A stretch of 64,000 nt of DNA. It comes from Streptomyces sp. NK15101. Its GTDB lineage: Bacteria > Actinomycetota > Actinomycetes > Streptomycetales > Streptomycetaceae. Below are positions 55,593 through 64,000 of the stretch, piece by piece (positions within the stretch are counted from its first letter, which is position 1; the number at the start of each line of letters is the position of its first letter). The notes beneath the pieces were generated by a model. That model searched no databases and had not been told where the DNA came from. It saw only the letters and a program-made list of their open reading frames with translations. Position numbers and translations under genes: made by a program. Location of the stretch: assembly GCF_020400725.1 (NCBI RefSeq), contig NZ_JAINVG010000016.1, forward strand, positions 1 through 64,000, in the 5' to 3' direction.

Positions 55593-57083
55593 GTGACCGG
55601 ACAAACCAACACCCGCCTGGCAGACCTGTTCGGCCTGGCCGGCTGGTCCAAGGGCGAACTCGCGAGACTCGTCAACCGGCAGGCGGCGGCCATGGGCCAC
55701 CCCCAGCTGGCGACCGACACCTCGCGGGTGCGGCGGTGGATCGACCGGGGCGAGACCCCGCGCGATCCCGTCCCCCGGGTGCTGGCAGCACTGTTCACCG
55801 AGCGACTCGGCCGTGTCGTGACCATCGAGGACCTCGGGTTCGTACGACACGGGCGTGCCGGAAAGAAGCAGGACGTCAGGAAGACGGAGAACCCTGACGG
55901 GCTGCCCTGGCCACCCGATCGTGCGGCGGCGGTCCTCACCGAATTCACGGGAATGGACCTCATGCTCAACCGACGCGGCCTGGTGGGCGCGGGTGCCGCG
56001 CTTGCCGCCGGCTCCGTACTCAGCAACGCCATGCACGACTGGCTGCAGACCGACCCCGCACGTGCGGGCGTCGCTCCGCGGGCCACCGATCCCCTCCACG
56101 CCGACCCCGCCGGGTTCGACCGCTACGAGGCCGCCCCCATCGGGTCGGAGGAGATCGAGGCCCTGGAGCACTCCGTGGTGGTGTTCCGCGCCTGGGACGC
56201 CTCCCGGGGCGGCGGTCTCCAGCGCAAGGCGGTCGTGGGCCAGCTCAACGAGGTGGGCGGCATGCTCGCCTACCGTCACGCCGACCACCTCCAGCGGCGC
56301 CTGTGGGGCGTCGCCGCCAACCTCGCGGTGCTCGCGGGCTGGATGTCCCACGACGTCGGCCTCGAACCCACGGCGCAGAAGTACTTCGTCATCGCCGCCC
56401 ACGCGGCCCGCGAGGGCGGCGACCGGCCCCGGGCCGGCGAGGCGCTGTCCCGGGCCGCCCGCCAGATGGTGCACCTGGGCCGGCCCGACGACGCCCTCGA
56501 CCTGATGAAGCTCGCCAAGGCGGGCTCGGGCGAGCGGGTGCTGCCCCGCACGCAGGCCATGTTCCACACCATCGAGGCCTGGGCGCAGGCCTCCATGGGG
56601 CGGGGCCAGGCCATGCGGAGGACCCTCGGCGAGGCCGAGGACCTCTTCGTCTCCGACACGGGCGAGGAGAAGCCCGACTGGATGCAGAACTTCGACGAGG
56701 CCGACATGCACGGCATGCAGGCACTCGCCTACCGCACCCTCGCCGAGCACGACCCGGCCGCGGCGATCCCCGCGCAGCGCCACGCCAAGCTGGCCCTCGA
56801 ACTGCGGCGCGGCGGCCACGAACGGTCGAAGCTCTTCGACCGCATCTCGCTCGCCTCGGCCTGCTTCATCGCCGACGACCCGGAACAGGCCGACCGGTAC
56901 GCCAGGCTCGCCCTCATGTCCATGGGGGACACCTCGTCCCACCGGACCTGGGACCGGCTGCGGGAGATGTACCGGCTCACCGGCCAGTACGCGGGCTACT
57001 CGAGCATCGAGACCCTGCGCGAGGAGATCGAACTGGCCCTCCCCAGGTCGCCCGTCAACCGCCCCAGGGCCGGGCAGGCCTGA
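55593..57083 (+). CDS. NsdA-like regulator with TPR-like repeats
   Basis: 496 residues from GTG 55593. An N-terminal DNA-binding-like region (NTRLADLFGLAGWSKGELAR, TSRVRRWIDRGETPRDPVPR) is followed by a membrane-like or buried stretch (RRGLVGAGAALAAGSVLSNA) and a long helical TPR-like C-terminus (QRKAVVGQLNEVGGMLAYRH, HDVGLEPTAQKYFVIAAHAA, ADDPEQADRYARLAL). The pattern strongly resembles Streptomyces NsdA, a repressor of sporulation and antibiotic production, and its paralogues; which member this is cannot be settled by eye. The stop codon starts a large hairpin. Confidence 0.82.
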   Translation: MTGQTNTRLADLFGLAGWSKGELARLVNRQAAAMGHPQLATDTSRVRRWIDRGETPRDPVPRVLAALFTERLGRVVTIEDLGFVRHGRAGKKQDVRKTENPDGLPWPPDRAAAVLTEFTGMDLMLNRRGLVGAGAALAAGSVLSNAMHDWLQTDPARAGVAPRATDPLHADPAGFDRYEAAPIGSEEIEALEHSVVVFRAWDASRGGGLQRKAVVGQLNEVGGMLAYRHADHLQRRLWGVAANLAVLAGWMSHDVGLEPTAQKYFVIAAHAAREGGDRPRAGEALSRAARQMVHLGRPDDALDLMKLAKAGSGERVLPRTQAMFHTIEAWAQASMGRGQAMRRTLGEAEDLFVSDTGEEKPDWMQNFDEADMHGMQALAYRTLAEHDPAAAIPAQRHAKLALELRRGGHERSKLFDRISLASACFIADDPEQADRYARLALMSMGDTSSHRTWDRLREMYRLTGQYAGYSSIETLREEIELALPRSPVNRPRAGQA

Positions 57084-57114
57084 GCCTCCCCGTCCCGCGG
57101 GACGGGAAGGCTCA
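57081..57114 (+). terminator. 34-bp near-perfect palindrome at the NsdA-like stop
   Basis: TGAGCCT and AGGCTCA form the base, a single c/a mismatch follows, then CCCGTCCCG pairs with CGGGACGGG at the centre. The TGA stop is the first three bases. Confidence 0.75.
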
Positions 57115-57181
57115 GGAGAAGCCCGTCACCGGACGGGACGGAGAGGACCGGGAAGGGCCCGTCACCGGGCGGCCCCGGTCG

Positions 57182-57370
57182 GGGATCGCCATGGGCAGGC
57201 CTCGGTTCGGGCCTTCGCCGGCCGGTGTCGGTGCGGGATCGTCCCCGGGCAGGCCTCGGTTCGGGATCGCCACGGGCAAACCCAGGTTCGGGCCTTCGCC
57301 GGCCGGTGTCGGTGCGGGACCGTCCCCGGGCAGACCCCGGTTCGGGATCGTCCGCGGGTGGCCTCAGTTC
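57182..57370. repeat. 81-bp tandem repeat, about 2.3 copies
   Basis: GGGATCGCC begins copies at 57182 and 57263, and GGGATCGTC begins a partial third at 57344, an exact 81-base period. Each copy is itself built of about 27-base pieces sharing CGGGCAGGCCTCGGTTC-like ends. It lies between convergent genes and reaches the 3' end of the minus-strand phosphatase. Confidence 0.88.
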
Positions 57371-58851
57371 CGGCGGGTGACCCGGACCACCATCACGCAG
57401 GCGTCGTCCTCGCGCGACTCCTCGCCGAACTCCTCCACCACCGCGCGCACGCCGTCCTGCGCGTCCCGCGCCTCCGCGAGCCGGGGGCCGAGGGCGAGCA
57501 GCCGTCGCGTGCCCGTGTCGTCGTCGTCCGTGCCGCCGCCGCGGGTCAGCCCGTCGGTGTGCAGGACCAGCAGGTCGCCCGGGAGCAGCCGGGTCTCGGC
57601 CTCGCCGTACACGGCGCCGGTGGTCGCCCCGAGCAGGACGCCCTCGGGCCGCCGGAGCGCGTGCCCCGTCCCGTCGCGGAAGAGCAGCGGGGCGGGGTGG
57701 CCGGCCTGCGCCCACGCCAGGGTCTGGGCCACCGGGTCGTAGCGGCAGCACATCGCGCTGCCGAGGGCGGGCTGTACGGAGGTCTCCAGGAGCTGGTTGA
57801 GGTGGCCCATCAGCGCGGCGGGCCGGATGCCGGCGACGGCCATGCCGCGCAGCGCGCCGAGGAGCATGGCCATGGAGGAGGTCGCGGTGACCCCGTGGCC
57901 CGTCAGGTCGCCGACGGTCAGCAGTGCGTCCCCGTCGGGCAGGGCGAGCGCGTCGTACCAGTCGCCGCCGATCAGGCCGGTGCTGGCGGCCGGCAGGTAG
58001 TGCGCGGCCACGTCCAGCGGGGCGGGACCGTCGTGGGCGAAGCGGAGCGAGCCGCGCCACGGCGGGAGGACGGCCTCCTGCAGCTCGACGGCGACCCGCC
58101 GCTCGGTGCGCTCGATGTGGCGGCTGCGCTCCAGGCTGTCCCGGCTCTCGCGGACCGCGCGCTCACTGCGCCGCAGTTCGCTCACGTCGCGCAGGACGGC
58201 CCACATGGAGGCGGTGCAGCCGTCGGCGTCGAGCACGGGCTCGCCGGTCATGTGCACCGTGCGCACCCGGCCGTCCGTCCGTACGATCCGGAACTCGCCG
58301 TCGATCGGCTTCCCGTCGATCAGACAGCCCGTCACCATGCTCTGCAGGAGGGGCTGGTCCTCGGCGAAGACCATCGTGGGCATCTCGTCGAGCGACATGG
58401 GGCCGCTCTCGGGGAGCCGTCCGAAGATCTGGAACAGCTCCTCGGACCAGCTGACCTCGTCGGTGAGCAGGTTCCACTCGGCGCTGCCGACCCGGGAGAG
58501 CAGCGAGCCGGTCCGGGGCCGGGCGGCCACGCCGTACGCCGTGCCGGGAGCGGCCGTGAGCGAGGTGTCGACGACGGAGTCGAGGTCCCCGGTCCCGTCC
58601 TCGGGGACCGCGCTCGCCGGGACCCCGGCCCGGAGCTGGCCCAAGTGGGCGCCCAGGTCGTCGAGTTGATGCACTGCCAGGTCGCACAGGGCCCGCTGCC
58701 ACCGCTGCTGGGGGTCGTCCTCGTCCACCGCGGCGTCCCGGCGGACGGCATCCACCTCGCCGCGCAGGCGACGGGTCTGTGAGATCAGCGCGTCCACCGC
58801 GCCCGGCTCCGGCGGCTGGGCGGGGCGGTCCGCGAACAGATGGGACGGCAT
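57364..58851 (-). CDS. PAS-domain SpoIIE-type PP2C phosphatase
   Basis: 495 residues from ATG 58851 with GGAG six bases upstream. An N-terminal helical region (VDALISQTRRLRGEVDAVRR, LAVHQLDDLGAHLGQLRAG) precedes a PAS/PAC domain (about 125-235: SAEWNLLTDEVSWSEELFQI, FRIVRTDGRVRTVHMTGEPV). The SpoIIE phosphatase domain (about 270-490) follows with GGDWYDALALPDGD, VGDLTGHGVTATSSMA and VLHTDGLTRGGG. Unlike the phosphatase at 70-2163 it has no ATPase domain. It probably controls an anti-anti-sigma factor elsewhere. The 3' end touches the 81-bp repeat. Confidence 0.9.
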   Translation of the reverse strand: MPSHLFADRPAQPPEPGAVDALISQTRRLRGEVDAVRRDAAVDEDDPQQRWQRALCDLAVHQLDDLGAHLGQLRAGVPASAVPEDGTGDLDSVVDTSLTAAPGTAYGVAARPRTGSLLSRVGSAEWNLLTDEVSWSEELFQIFGRLPESGPMSLDEMPTMVFAEDQPLLQSMVTGCLIDGKPIDGEFRIVRTDGRVRTVHMTGEPVLDADGCTASMWAVLRDVSELRRSERAVRESRDSLERSRHIERTERRVAVELQEAVLPPWRGSLRFAHDGPAPLDVAAHYLPAASTGLIGGDWYDALALPDGDALLTVGDLTGHGVTATSSMAMLLGALRGMAVAGIRPAALMGHLNQLLETSVQPALGSAMCCRYDPVAQTLAWAQAGHPAPLLFRDGTGHALRRPEGVLLGATTGAVYGEAETRLLPGDLLVLHTDGLTRGGGTDDDDTGTRRLLALGPRLAEARDAQDGVRAVVEEFGEESREDDACVMVVRVTRRN

Positions 58852-59030
58852 GTCGTACTCCGATACAGGCGCGGCGCGGCCAAGTGTGGAAGGTGGCCCG
58901 TAGACGACTGTCGCACAGCCCGGGACGGCCCGTAAGGGATTTGGCAACACTCGATCCGGTGGTGCTTCTGTCATATGCCAAAGGCCCGGCGATTATCGGA
59001 CAGGGCGCGACCCGTTACGGTGCTGGGGTG

Positions 59031-60509
59031 GTGAACGACGACGGAAACGGCACGGTGGGCGCGGGTGCGACGGTCACGGGCGGGGTGGCCGCGGCCGGTT
59101 CGGACGTGCGTACGGAGGCGGACGCGGGAGTACCGGAGGGCCCTGCCCCCGGCGCGCGGGCCCCGGGCGCGGACGCCGGTGCCCCGGCGAGCGGGCGGGG
59201 CACGGCGGTGGACGGTCCGGGCGTGCGTACGGAAACGGGCGCGGCGGTCATGAGCGCGGTCGGCACCGCCGTCCTGCTCGCGGCGGCGCCCGCCGGCCGG
59301 GGCCGTGCGATGGACGCCGCTTCGGTGCTGCCGGCGCTCGCCGCCGTACCGCCCGGGATCCTCACCGGCACCACGGCCGCCACGGTCGTCGAACTCGCCG
59401 ACCCGCTCGACCCGCAGACCGTCCTCACCCGCCTCCGCGCGGCGGCCGCGAGCCCCGGCCCCCTGGTCGTCTGCCTCGCGGGCCAGCTCCACCTCGACCG
59501 CCGCCAGCAGCTGCCCCATCTCGCCCTCGCCCGCACCACGCCGGCGACCCTCCGCTACACCGCGCTGCCCTGGCACTGGCTCGCCGGCGAACTCGGCGCG
59601 CGGCCGCCCGGCACCACGACCGTCGTCGCGGACCTCGCGGCCGACCCGGCCGTCTGGCAGCGCCTCGCCGCCGCGCCCGGACTGCTGCACCCGGGGCCCG
59701 GCCCCCTCCTCTACGCGCGCGTGGTGCCCGCCCCGCGCAGGGGCGAGCCCACGACCCCCGAGTACCTGCGGGCCTGGGCCGAACTCTGGCGCTCCGGAGC
59801 CCGGTTGACGTCGGCCGCGGCACACGCGGAGGCGGCCGCGCGGGCGGTGACGGTGGCACCCGCACCGGCACCGGTCTTCCTCACGCCCCCCTCCGTGGCA
59901 CCCGTGCCCGTACAGCCACCGGCACCCCTGCCCACGACCCCTCCCGCACCCGCGAGCCGCCCCGCGCCCGCGTCTCGCCCCGCGCCCGCGCCCACGGGCC
60001 GCCCGGCGCCCGCGTCCCGCCCCGTTCCCGCGGCTCGTCCCGCCCCCCCGCCCGCCGTTCCTCCGGCGCCCGTGCCCGCCGGTGTGGACGGGCCGGTGGC
60101 CGTGGAGGACCCGCACCCCGCGATCCTCGCCGCCGCCATGGCCGGGCGGCACGGGGAGGCCGCGGCGGTGGCGGCCGCCTGGGAGCACGACGCCCTGCGC
60201 CGCCACGGACCCCGGTCGGCGGAGGCCGTGCACTGGACGGAGGTGCGGGCCGACCTCGCCCGCCTCGCCGGGGAACCGGCCCGCAGTTGCGAACTCTGGC
60301 TCGCCGCCGCCGAGGCCCGGCTCGGACTGGGCCACCGACCGGACGATCCCGACGTCGAAGGGGCCGTCGACCGGGCCCACCACCAGTGGGAGCAGATCGG
60401 CGATCCCGACCGGGCCCGCGCCCTCGGCCCCACCCTGGTCGCCCTCCGCCGACGGGTCCCGGGCCGCCGGCCCGGCGCACTGGCCGCCCTCGTCCGCCGC
60501 ATGGGCTGA
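59031..60509 (+). CDS. hypothetical protein with Pro/Ala-rich linker
   Basis: 492 residues from GTG 59031 (another GTG three bases earlier). The first 75 residues are Gly/Ala-rich and likely disordered. A folded part (about 80-270) has LVVCLAGQLHLDRRQQLPHL and LRYTALPWHWLAGELGARPP. Residues about 290-360 form a Pro/Ala-rich linker with repeats of APASRPAPAP type. The last 130 residues are helical (RHGEAAAVAAAWEHDALRRH, ELWLAAAEARLGLGHR), TPR-like. I believe similar proteins occur in Streptomyces without known function. Divergent from the SpoIIE phosphatase. Confidence 0.72.
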   Translation: MNDDGNGTVGAGATVTGGVAAAGSDVRTEADAGVPEGPAPGARAPGADAGAPASGRGTAVDGPGVRTETGAAVMSAVGTAVLLAAAPAGRGRAMDAASVLPALAAVPPGILTGTTAATVVELADPLDPQTVLTRLRAAAASPGPLVVCLAGQLHLDRRQQLPHLALARTTPATLRYTALPWHWLAGELGARPPGTTTVVADLAADPAVWQRLAAAPGLLHPGPGPLLYARVVPAPRRGEPTTPEYLRAWAELWRSGARLTSAAAHAEAAARAVTVAPAPAPVFLTPPSVAPVPVQPPAPLPTTPPAPASRPAPASRPAPAPTGRPAPASRPVPAARPAPPPAVPPAPVPAGVDGPVAVEDPHPAILAAAMAGRHGEAAAVAAAWEHDALRRHGPRSAEAVHWTEVRADLARLAGEPARSCELWLAAAEARLGLGHRPDDPDVEGAVDRAHHQWEQIGDPDRARALGPTLVALRRRVPGRRPGALAALVRRMG

Positions 60510-60594
60510 CCGGCCCGACAGGCGCGATCGGCGGCCGACCCCCTGGCGCGTCCGTACGACCGCCCGAGATCCCCGTCCCCGAAAGGCCCGGCCC

Positions 60595-61806
60595 GTGACC
60601 TCGCTCGCCACCGCCCAGCGCTCGCTCGCCGATCCGTCCGTGCGCCACCCGCTCTGGCCGCCGCTCACCCGGGGCTGCCCCGTCACCTCGACCGAGGAGG
60701 TCGCGTACCCCCTCGACATCGACTACGCCTACGACCGGGTCCCCGCCGACCTGTTCGCCCGCCCGGCCGCCCACGGCCTGGAACGGTGGGCCCCGCTGCT
60801 CCCGCCCCTCGCCGCGCCCGGACTCGGCGAGGGCAACACGCCCCTGGTCGAACTCCCCGACGGCGTCTGGATCAAGGACGAGTCCCGCAACCCCACCTGG
60901 AGCCACAAGGACCGGCTCAACCGGGTCGCCGTCAGCGCCGCCGTCGCCTCGGGGGCGCGGGGCGTCGTCGTCGCCTCGTCCGGGAACCACGGTGCCGCGG
61001 CCGCCGCCTACGCCGCCCGGGCGGGACTGCCGTGCGCCGTCTTCACCTCCCCGTCGGCCCCGCCCGCCGTCGCCTCCCACCTCCGCGCCTACGGGGCGAC
61101 GGTGCTGACCGTCCCGTACGAGTCCGTACGGCCACTGATGCGCCGCATCGTCGACGAACTCGGCTTCCAGAGCGTCAGCAGCGTCACGGACACCGCCCAC
61201 ACCGGACACCCCTTCGGCCCCGAGGGCTACAAGACCCTCGCGTACGAACTCGCGCTCGACCTCGGCCGCGCACCGGCGGAGGTCCATCTCCCCACCGGGT
61301 ACGGCGAGTTGCTCTTCGGTGTGGCCAAGGGCTTCCAGGAGCTCGCGCGGCTCGGCGTCACCGACTCCGTCCCCCGCCTGTACGCCGCGGAGCCCGCCGC
61401 GGCCGGCGCCCTCACCGAGGCCCTGCGCACCGGCCGGCCCGTCGCCCGCGTCCCCGTCCGGCCGACCGCCGCGTACGCCATCGACTGCGAGGTCAACAGC
61501 TACCGGGGCGTCCTCGCCGTACGGGCGACCGAGGGCGCCGCCCGTACGGTGACGGACGAGCAGATGGCCGCTGCGCGCGCGGAGTTGGCGGCGCAGGGCA
61601 TCTGGTGCGAGACGTCCTCCGCCGCCGGGCTCGCCGGCCTCCGCGCCCACGGGGGAGGGGAGACCGACGGCCCCGTGGTGTGCGTCGTGACCTCCAGCGG
61701 CTACAAGGACATCGCCACGGCGAAGGAGTCCTTCGCGCCGACGGCGCCGGACTGGGAGCCCGTCAAGGCCGCCCTGACGGCCGCCGCGGACGGCGAGCCG
61801 CGCTGA
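60595..61806 (+). CDS. PLP-dependent lyase, threonine synthase-like
   Basis: 403 residues from GTG 60595 (AAAGG nine bases upstream). Fold type II PLP enzyme: LGEGNTPLVELPDGVWIKDE, PLP lysine in PTWSHKDRLN (near residue 105), phosphate-adjacent ASSGNHGAAAAAYAARAGLP, HLPTGYGELLFGVAKGF and CVVTSSGYKDIATAKESF. The order resembles threonine synthase and threonine dehydratase/cysteate synthase relatives. No thrA or thrB gene adjoins, so it is probably not the housekeeping threonine synthase. It follows the hypothetical gene by 85 bases. Confidence 0.83.
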   Translation: MTSLATAQRSLADPSVRHPLWPPLTRGCPVTSTEEVAYPLDIDYAYDRVPADLFARPAAHGLERWAPLLPPLAAPGLGEGNTPLVELPDGVWIKDESRNPTWSHKDRLNRVAVSAAVASGARGVVVASSGNHGAAAAAYAARAGLPCAVFTSPSAPPAVASHLRAYGATVLTVPYESVRPLMRRIVDELGFQSVSSVTDTAHTGHPFGPEGYKTLAYELALDLGRAPAEVHLPTGYGELLFGVAKGFQELARLGVTDSVPRLYAAEPAAAGALTEALRTGRPVARVPVRPTAAYAIDCEVNSYRGVLAVRATEGAARTVTDEQMAAARAELAAQGIWCETSSAAGLAGLRAHGGGETDGPVVCVVTSSGYKDIATAKESFAPTAPDWEPVKAALTAAADGEPR

Positions 61807-61822
61807 CCGGCCCGACAGGGGC

Positions 61823-62491
61823 TCACCCGCCGGTTCCGACCGGGCTCGCCGCCGGGAGCACGATCCGGATGCCGAACTCGTACGTACCCGTCGCCCGGGC
61901 GACGGCGACGAAGAGGTCGGCGAAGTGCTCCTGGCCGCGCGCCGTGGCGATGCCGCCCAGGTCGAGGACGGAGTCGCCGGACCAGCCCAGGTCGGTGAGC
62001 AGGCCCCGCACCGCCTGCTTGGCCCCCGCGTCCTCGCCCGAGAGGAACACGGTGCTCGGGCCCTCCAGGGAGCCCGGCGCGACCATCACGCCCCGGTCGA
62101 TCGTGGAGAAGGTCTTCACCACCCGCGTGTCCGGGAACGCCTGCTGGATCTCCTCCCCGAGGCTGACGACCGGATGGGAGGGCGTGCCGTCCGCGAGGAA
62201 GCCGACGGCGACGTCCAGCAGGACCTTCCCGGCGAGCGCGGGGGCCCCGATCGTGCCGAGCAGGGCCACCGACGCCGTACCGGGGGTGGCGTTCACCAGC
62301 ACCTCGGCGTGCGCGGCGGCCGCCGCCGAGCCCTCCACCCGTACGCCCGCGGCGACGAGTTCCTCCAGTTCCGCCAGGAGGTCCGGGTCCCCGGGCCGCC
62401 GCGACCCGATGGCCACGTCATGCCCGGCCCGCTCCCACGCCGACGCGAGTGCCCGTCCCACATGTCCTGTTCCGAGGATTCCGATACGCAT
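61823..62491 (-). CDS. NADPH-dependent F420 reductase-like protein
   Basis: 222 residues from ATG 62491 (an in-frame ATG nine bases upstream is possible). The Rossmann motif is MRIGILGTGHVGRALASAWE, then RAGHDVAIGSRRPGDPDLL. Later segments AEVLVNATPGTASVALLGTI, LLDVAVGFLADGTP, GEEIQQAFPDTRVVKTFST and LTDLGWSGDSVLDLGGIATA match F420:NADPH oxidoreductase-like proteins. It may reduce F420 or another small acceptor; many paralogues have unknown substrates. Convergent with the PLP enzyme, 16 bases apart. Confidence 0.85.
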   Translation of the reverse strand: MRIGILGTGHVGRALASAWERAGHDVAIGSRRPGDPDLLAELEELVAAGVRVEGSAAAAAHAEVLVNATPGTASVALLGTIGAPALAGKVLLDVAVGFLADGTPSHPVVSLGEEIQQAFPDTRVVKTFSTIDRGVMVAPGSLEGPSTVFLSGEDAGAKQAVRGLLTDLGWSGDSVLDLGGIATARGQEHFADLFVAVARATGTYEFGIRIVLPAASPVGTGG

Positions 62492-62664
62492 GCGGATCAT
62501 CCTGTCGCCGACGCCCCCGCACGCACCTCGGCCCGGGGACCGTACCGCCGTCGGTCACTGGACCTAGGGCGGAGGCGGGAGGAACCGGCTCATCCGCCCC
62601 CGGCCCGTACTGGAGGGCGGGAGGAGCAGGCTCATCCGGTGAGAGCGGCTGCGATGATGGGGGC

Positions 62665-63195
62665 ATGCCCACCGTTCCGTCGCCCGCGTCGTCCCCGGCC
62701 CCTTCCCCGGTGCCGGCGGAGCGGCCGCCGCTCGTCACCGGGCGTCTGCTCCTGCGCCGCGTCCGGAGCGGCGACGTGCCGGCCGTGACGCGCCTGTGGA
62801 CCGACCCCCGGGTGCGGCGCCACCTCGGTGGTCCCGTCATCGACCCGGTCGTCCGGATCCGGCAGCGGCGGATCGTGGGGGCGCCCGGTTTCCACGCCGT
62901 CATCAGGGTCGAGGACGGCGTCCTCGTCGGCCTCGTCACGGTGGAGGACGGTGCGCGGAACGGGGAGACGGAGGTCTCCTACCAGTTCCTGCCCGAGCAC
63001 TGGGGGCGGGGGTACGCGCGCGAGGCGGTCGACGCGGTCGTCGGCCGGGTCCTGGAGGACGCGCCGAGCGTGGTCGCGCTCACGCAGGAGTCGAACGGGC
63101 CCTCGCGGCGGCTCCTGGAGGCCGTCGGGTTCGAGCACGCGGAGTCCTTCGTGGAGTGGGAGGCCCGCCAGGTGCTCTACCGGCGGCGCGCCTGA
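62665..63195 (+). CDS. GNAT-family N-acetyltransferase (RimJ-like)
   Basis: 176 residues from ATG 62665. After a Pro/Ser-rich 20-residue start: LVTGRLLLRRVRSGDVPAVT, LWTDPRVRRHLGG, then VSYQFLPEHWGRGYAREAVD (acetyl-CoA loop) and NGPSRRLLEAVGFEHAESFV. This is the RimJ/RimL type (Acetyltransf_3), which acetylates alpha-amino groups of proteins or small amines. The specific substrate is unknown. 110 bases upstream of the PfkB gene. Confidence 0.85.
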   Translation: MPTVPSPASSPAPSPVPAERPPLVTGRLLLRRVRSGDVPAVTRLWTDPRVRRHLGGPVIDPVVRIRQRRIVGAPGFHAVIRVEDGVLVGLVTVEDGARNGETEVSYQFLPEHWGRGYAREAVDAVVGRVLEDAPSVVALTQESNGPSRRLLEAVGFEHAESFVEWEARQVLYRRRA

Positions 63196-63305
63196 GGGCC
63201 GCCGGTCCTCACCGGAGCCGCTCACCCGTCGCCGGCGCCCCGTACGATCTGCGGGTCGTCCACCAGGGCACCCGTACCCAGGCTTCCCCGAAGGAGCTCC
63301 GACCC

Positions 63306-64000
63306 ATGTCCTTCCTGGTGATCGGCGAGTGCGTCGCCGACATCGTCCGCGCCCCCGCCGGCTCCGGTGCCGCCGACCGCGTCCACCCCGGCGGCAGCCC
63401 CGCCAACGTCGCCTACGGCCTCGCGCGCCTCGGCCGGGACGTCACCCTGCTCACCCAGCTCGCGGACGACGCCGGGGGACGGCTGATCGCGGACCACCTG
63501 AAGGGCGCGGGAGTACGGGTGGAGATCGGCGGCGCTCCCGTGCGCACCCCGTCGGCGGTCGTCGGGCTCGACGCGCACGGCCGGGCCACGTACGCCTTCG
63601 ACATCGCCTGGACCCTGGAGACCGGCGCGCCGCGGGCCGAGACGCCCGCCCACGTGCACATCGGCTCGATCGCCGCCGTCACCGCTCCCGGCGCGGCCAC
63701 CGTCCTCGCCGAGGTCGAGCGGCTCCGCGACCGGGCCACGGTCAGCTACGACCCGAACGTGCGGCCCGCGCTGATGGGGGAGCACGGCGTCGCCGTCGCC
63801 CGCGTCGAGCGCTGCGTCGCGCTCAGCGACCTGGTGAAGGCGAGCGACGAGGACCTTGCCTGGCTGTACCCCGGCGAGGACCCGCGGACGGTGGCCGCCC
63901 GCTGGCTGGCCCTCGGACCGGCCGTCGTCCTGGTCACCCGGGGCGCGGCCGGCTCGCTCGCCCTCACCCGGCGGGAGACGGTCGCCGCCGACGCGCCGCC
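63306..64000 (+). CDS. PfkB-family carbohydrate kinase, 3' end beyond window
   Basis: At least 231 residues. Start MSFLVIGECVADIVRAP with AAGGAG about ten bases upstream. PfkB signatures: HPGGSPANVAYGLARLGRDV near 28 (first PfkB motif) and VSYDPNVRPALMG, KASDEDLAWLYPGEDP. The catalytic GAGD motif lies downstream of the window. Fructokinase or ribokinase-like activity is likely; the sugar is not predictable. Confidence 0.88.
   Translation, partial: MSFLVIGECVADIVRAPAGSGAADRVHPGGSPANVAYGLARLGRDVTLLTQLADDAGGRLIADHLKGAGVRVEIGGAPVRTPSAVVGLDAHGRATYAFDIAWTLETGAPRAETPAHVHIGSIAAVTAPGAATVLAEVERLRDRATVSYDPNVRPALMGEHGVAVARVERCVALSDLVKASDEDLAWLYPGEDPRTVAARWLALGPAVVLVTRGAAGSLALTRRETVAADAP

Noticed and set aside
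60595..61806. Housekeeping threonine synthase (thrC)
   Set aside because: No homoserine dehydrogenase or kinase gene adjoins, and the sequence looks like a divergent relative.

Overview
The window is very GC-rich and codon-biased: third positions are almost always G or C, and GTG and TTG starts occur. It also carries a geosmin synthase, AfsR-like and NsdA-like regulators, SpoIIE-type phosphatases and a cyclic-nucleotide-domain encapsulin. Together these point to a Streptomyces chromosome. There is no rRNA, tRNA, CRISPR array, transposase or phage signature. I count about 52 protein-coding genes, three decayed genes, and a number of hairpins and operator-like sites.

Layout. 0-6 kb: the start of a PHP-domain gene and a PAS/GAF/SpoIIE/ATPase phosphatase (minus), divergent from an AfsR-like SARP regulator (plus). 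6-14 kb: siderophore-interacting flavoprotein, FadE26-like acyl-CoA dehydrogenase, ppnP, ion channel, MpaB-type oxygenase and a kinase fused to tetratricopeptide repeats. 14-20 kb: a decayed VanX-like dipeptidase, an FAD oxidoreductase, the tdh-kbl threonine-degradation operon with a LysR gene, and a proline-iminopeptidase-like hydrolase. 20-25 kb: serine hydrolase, divergent from a nitronate monooxygenase-like gene coupled to an acyl-CoA synthetase. 25-34 kb: a lipoprotein between two DUF1269 remnants, a ChaA-like antiporter, a penicillin-acylase-family amidase, an acyl-CoA synthetase, a VOC protein and paaK. 34-41.7 kb: family 2B encapsulin, GNAT, P-loop kinase-like protein, ArsR/quinone-oxidoreductase pair, pentapeptide-repeat protein and a double alpha/beta hydrolase. 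41.6-48 kb: FadD19-like ligase, crotonase, DUF35 protein and two lipid-transfer thiolases. 48-64 kb: small conserved proteins, geosmin synthase, peptidoglycan amidase, phosphotransferase, NsdA-like regulator, a second SpoIIE phosphatase, a PLP enzyme, an F420-reductase-like protein, GNAT and a PfkB kinase cut by the window end.

How genes work together. The clearest theme is CoA-dependent degradation resembling actinobacterial steroid/isoprenoid side-chain beta-oxidation. The FadD19-like, crotonase, DUF35 and paired thiolase genes repeat the gene content and orientation of the fadD19-echA19-DUF35-ltp4-ltp3 block of mycobacteria, as I remember it. The FadE26-like gene lies elsewhere in the window behind a site matching the KstR consensus. 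Two promoters (22.2 and 43.4 kb) share an AGAATCTGAC-N6-TCAGAAAA element, which suggests one regulator ties these loci together. The second theme is an encapsulin shell with an inserted cyclic-nucleotide-type domain and no recognisable cargo gene beside it. Enzyme names come from motif recognition and memory of families, not from searches.
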